64,000 nucleotides of DNA from Xiphias gladius (lineage: Eukaryota > Chordata > Actinopteri > Istiophoriformes > Xiphiidae), in contig NC_053414.1 in assembly GCF_016859285.1 (NCBI RefSeq), positions 24,581,517 through 24,645,516 of the forward strand, written 5' to 3'. Made by a program: the position numbers and the translations under genes. Of the stretch, positions 63,675 to 64,000 are shown in pieces (the stretch's first letter is position 1; every line of letters starts with the position of its first letter). Under the pieces are notes generated by a model. That model did no database searches. It saw nothing but the letters and a program-made list of their open reading frames with translations, and was not told where the DNA came from.

Positions 63675-64000
63675 ATTAACCCTTGTGTGTCCATTTCCAT
63701 GGATGATTCTTAGCCTCTCTCTGGTTGTGACAGCATTGACTGCTCGTGTTGCCATGGCTACAGAGGCCAGTGAATGCAAGATAGGCAAATCCACATAAGT
63801 CACCCACAACAGACACTCTAAGCTACTACTGACTACACCTCCCCCTGGTACTAGACACACAAAGATGCTGCCAAAAGACTGACAGGAGCCTCGTGAGCTG
63901 TGAAGTGCTCATGCCACAGGCTTTACCATGGTCAAACCAATATACATAAACTCAATCCGAGCATCTTTGTTGCTGGTCGGGTGAGAGACAGGCCTTAGAG
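62910..64000 (+). other. ldb1 intron 1 continued, microsatellite-rich
   Basis: No coding sequence recognised. CA/TG runs at 63302-63358 (imperfect), 63488-63540 and 63598-63672 make up a good part of it. The last 300 bases are ordinary unique sequence. Confidence 0.6.
63598..63672. repeat. (CA)37 microsatellite
   Basis: Perfect CA run 60 bp after another CA run ending near 63540. Confidence 0.97.

Noticed and set aside
1-64000. CRISPR arrays, bacterial operons, endogenous retroviruses or Polintons
   Set aside because: No regularly spaced repeats, and no reverse transcriptase, capsid, integrase or long terminal repeat signatures were seen in any frame.

Overview
This is a gene-dense stretch of teleost fish nuclear DNA. 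The genes have many short exons separated by GT-AG introns. Long CA/TG microsatellites, short fish-type dispersed repeats, MITEs and worn Tc1 transposons lie between and inside them. No bacterial, viral or organellar sequence was recognised. Names come from protein motifs I recognise and from gene order; no database was searched.

Left half (1-26.9 kb): synaptogyrin-2 (syngr2, +, first exon outside the window), thymidine kinase 1 (tk1, -), kynurenine formamidase (afmid, +) and calcium-activated nucleotidase 1 (cant1, +). This matches the human 17q25 neighbourhood. syngr2 and tk1 converge; tk1 and afmid diverge from a shared 1.9 kb interval, as in mammals. Every exon of tk1 and afmid could be placed with matching splice phases (231 and 292 codons). 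The cant1 coding exons give 417 codons.

Right half (27-64 kb): an O-GlcNAcase gene (-, best read as the short paralogue ogal), the PGC-1-related coactivator pprc1 (-, 1236 codons over 11 exons), and the first coding exon of the LIM-domain-binding factor ldb1 (+). These correspond to human 10q24.3. The junction between the two human-defined blocks lies in under 1 kb between the convergent 3' ends of cant1 and ogal.

The last 18 kb is almost free of coding sequence. It holds the upstream region and first intron of ldb1, with a very high density of CA/TG and CT/GA tracts, a clean hAT-type MITE with an 8-bp target duplication, and one candidate alternative first exon. Two damaged Tc1 copies sit in opposite orientation, one in the last ogal intron and one upstream of ogal.

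The genes do not form one pathway. tk1 (thymidine salvage), afmid (tryptophan/kynurenine breakdown), cant1 (UDP/GDP hydrolysis in the Golgi) and ogal (removal of O-GlcNAc) are enzymes; syngr2 is a vesicle membrane protein; pprc1 and ldb1 are transcription cofactors. No wholly new system is evident. The observations most worth a second look are the compact linker of ogal, the block junction, the triplet-repeat leader of tk1, the Tc1 pair and the possible alternative ldb1 exon.
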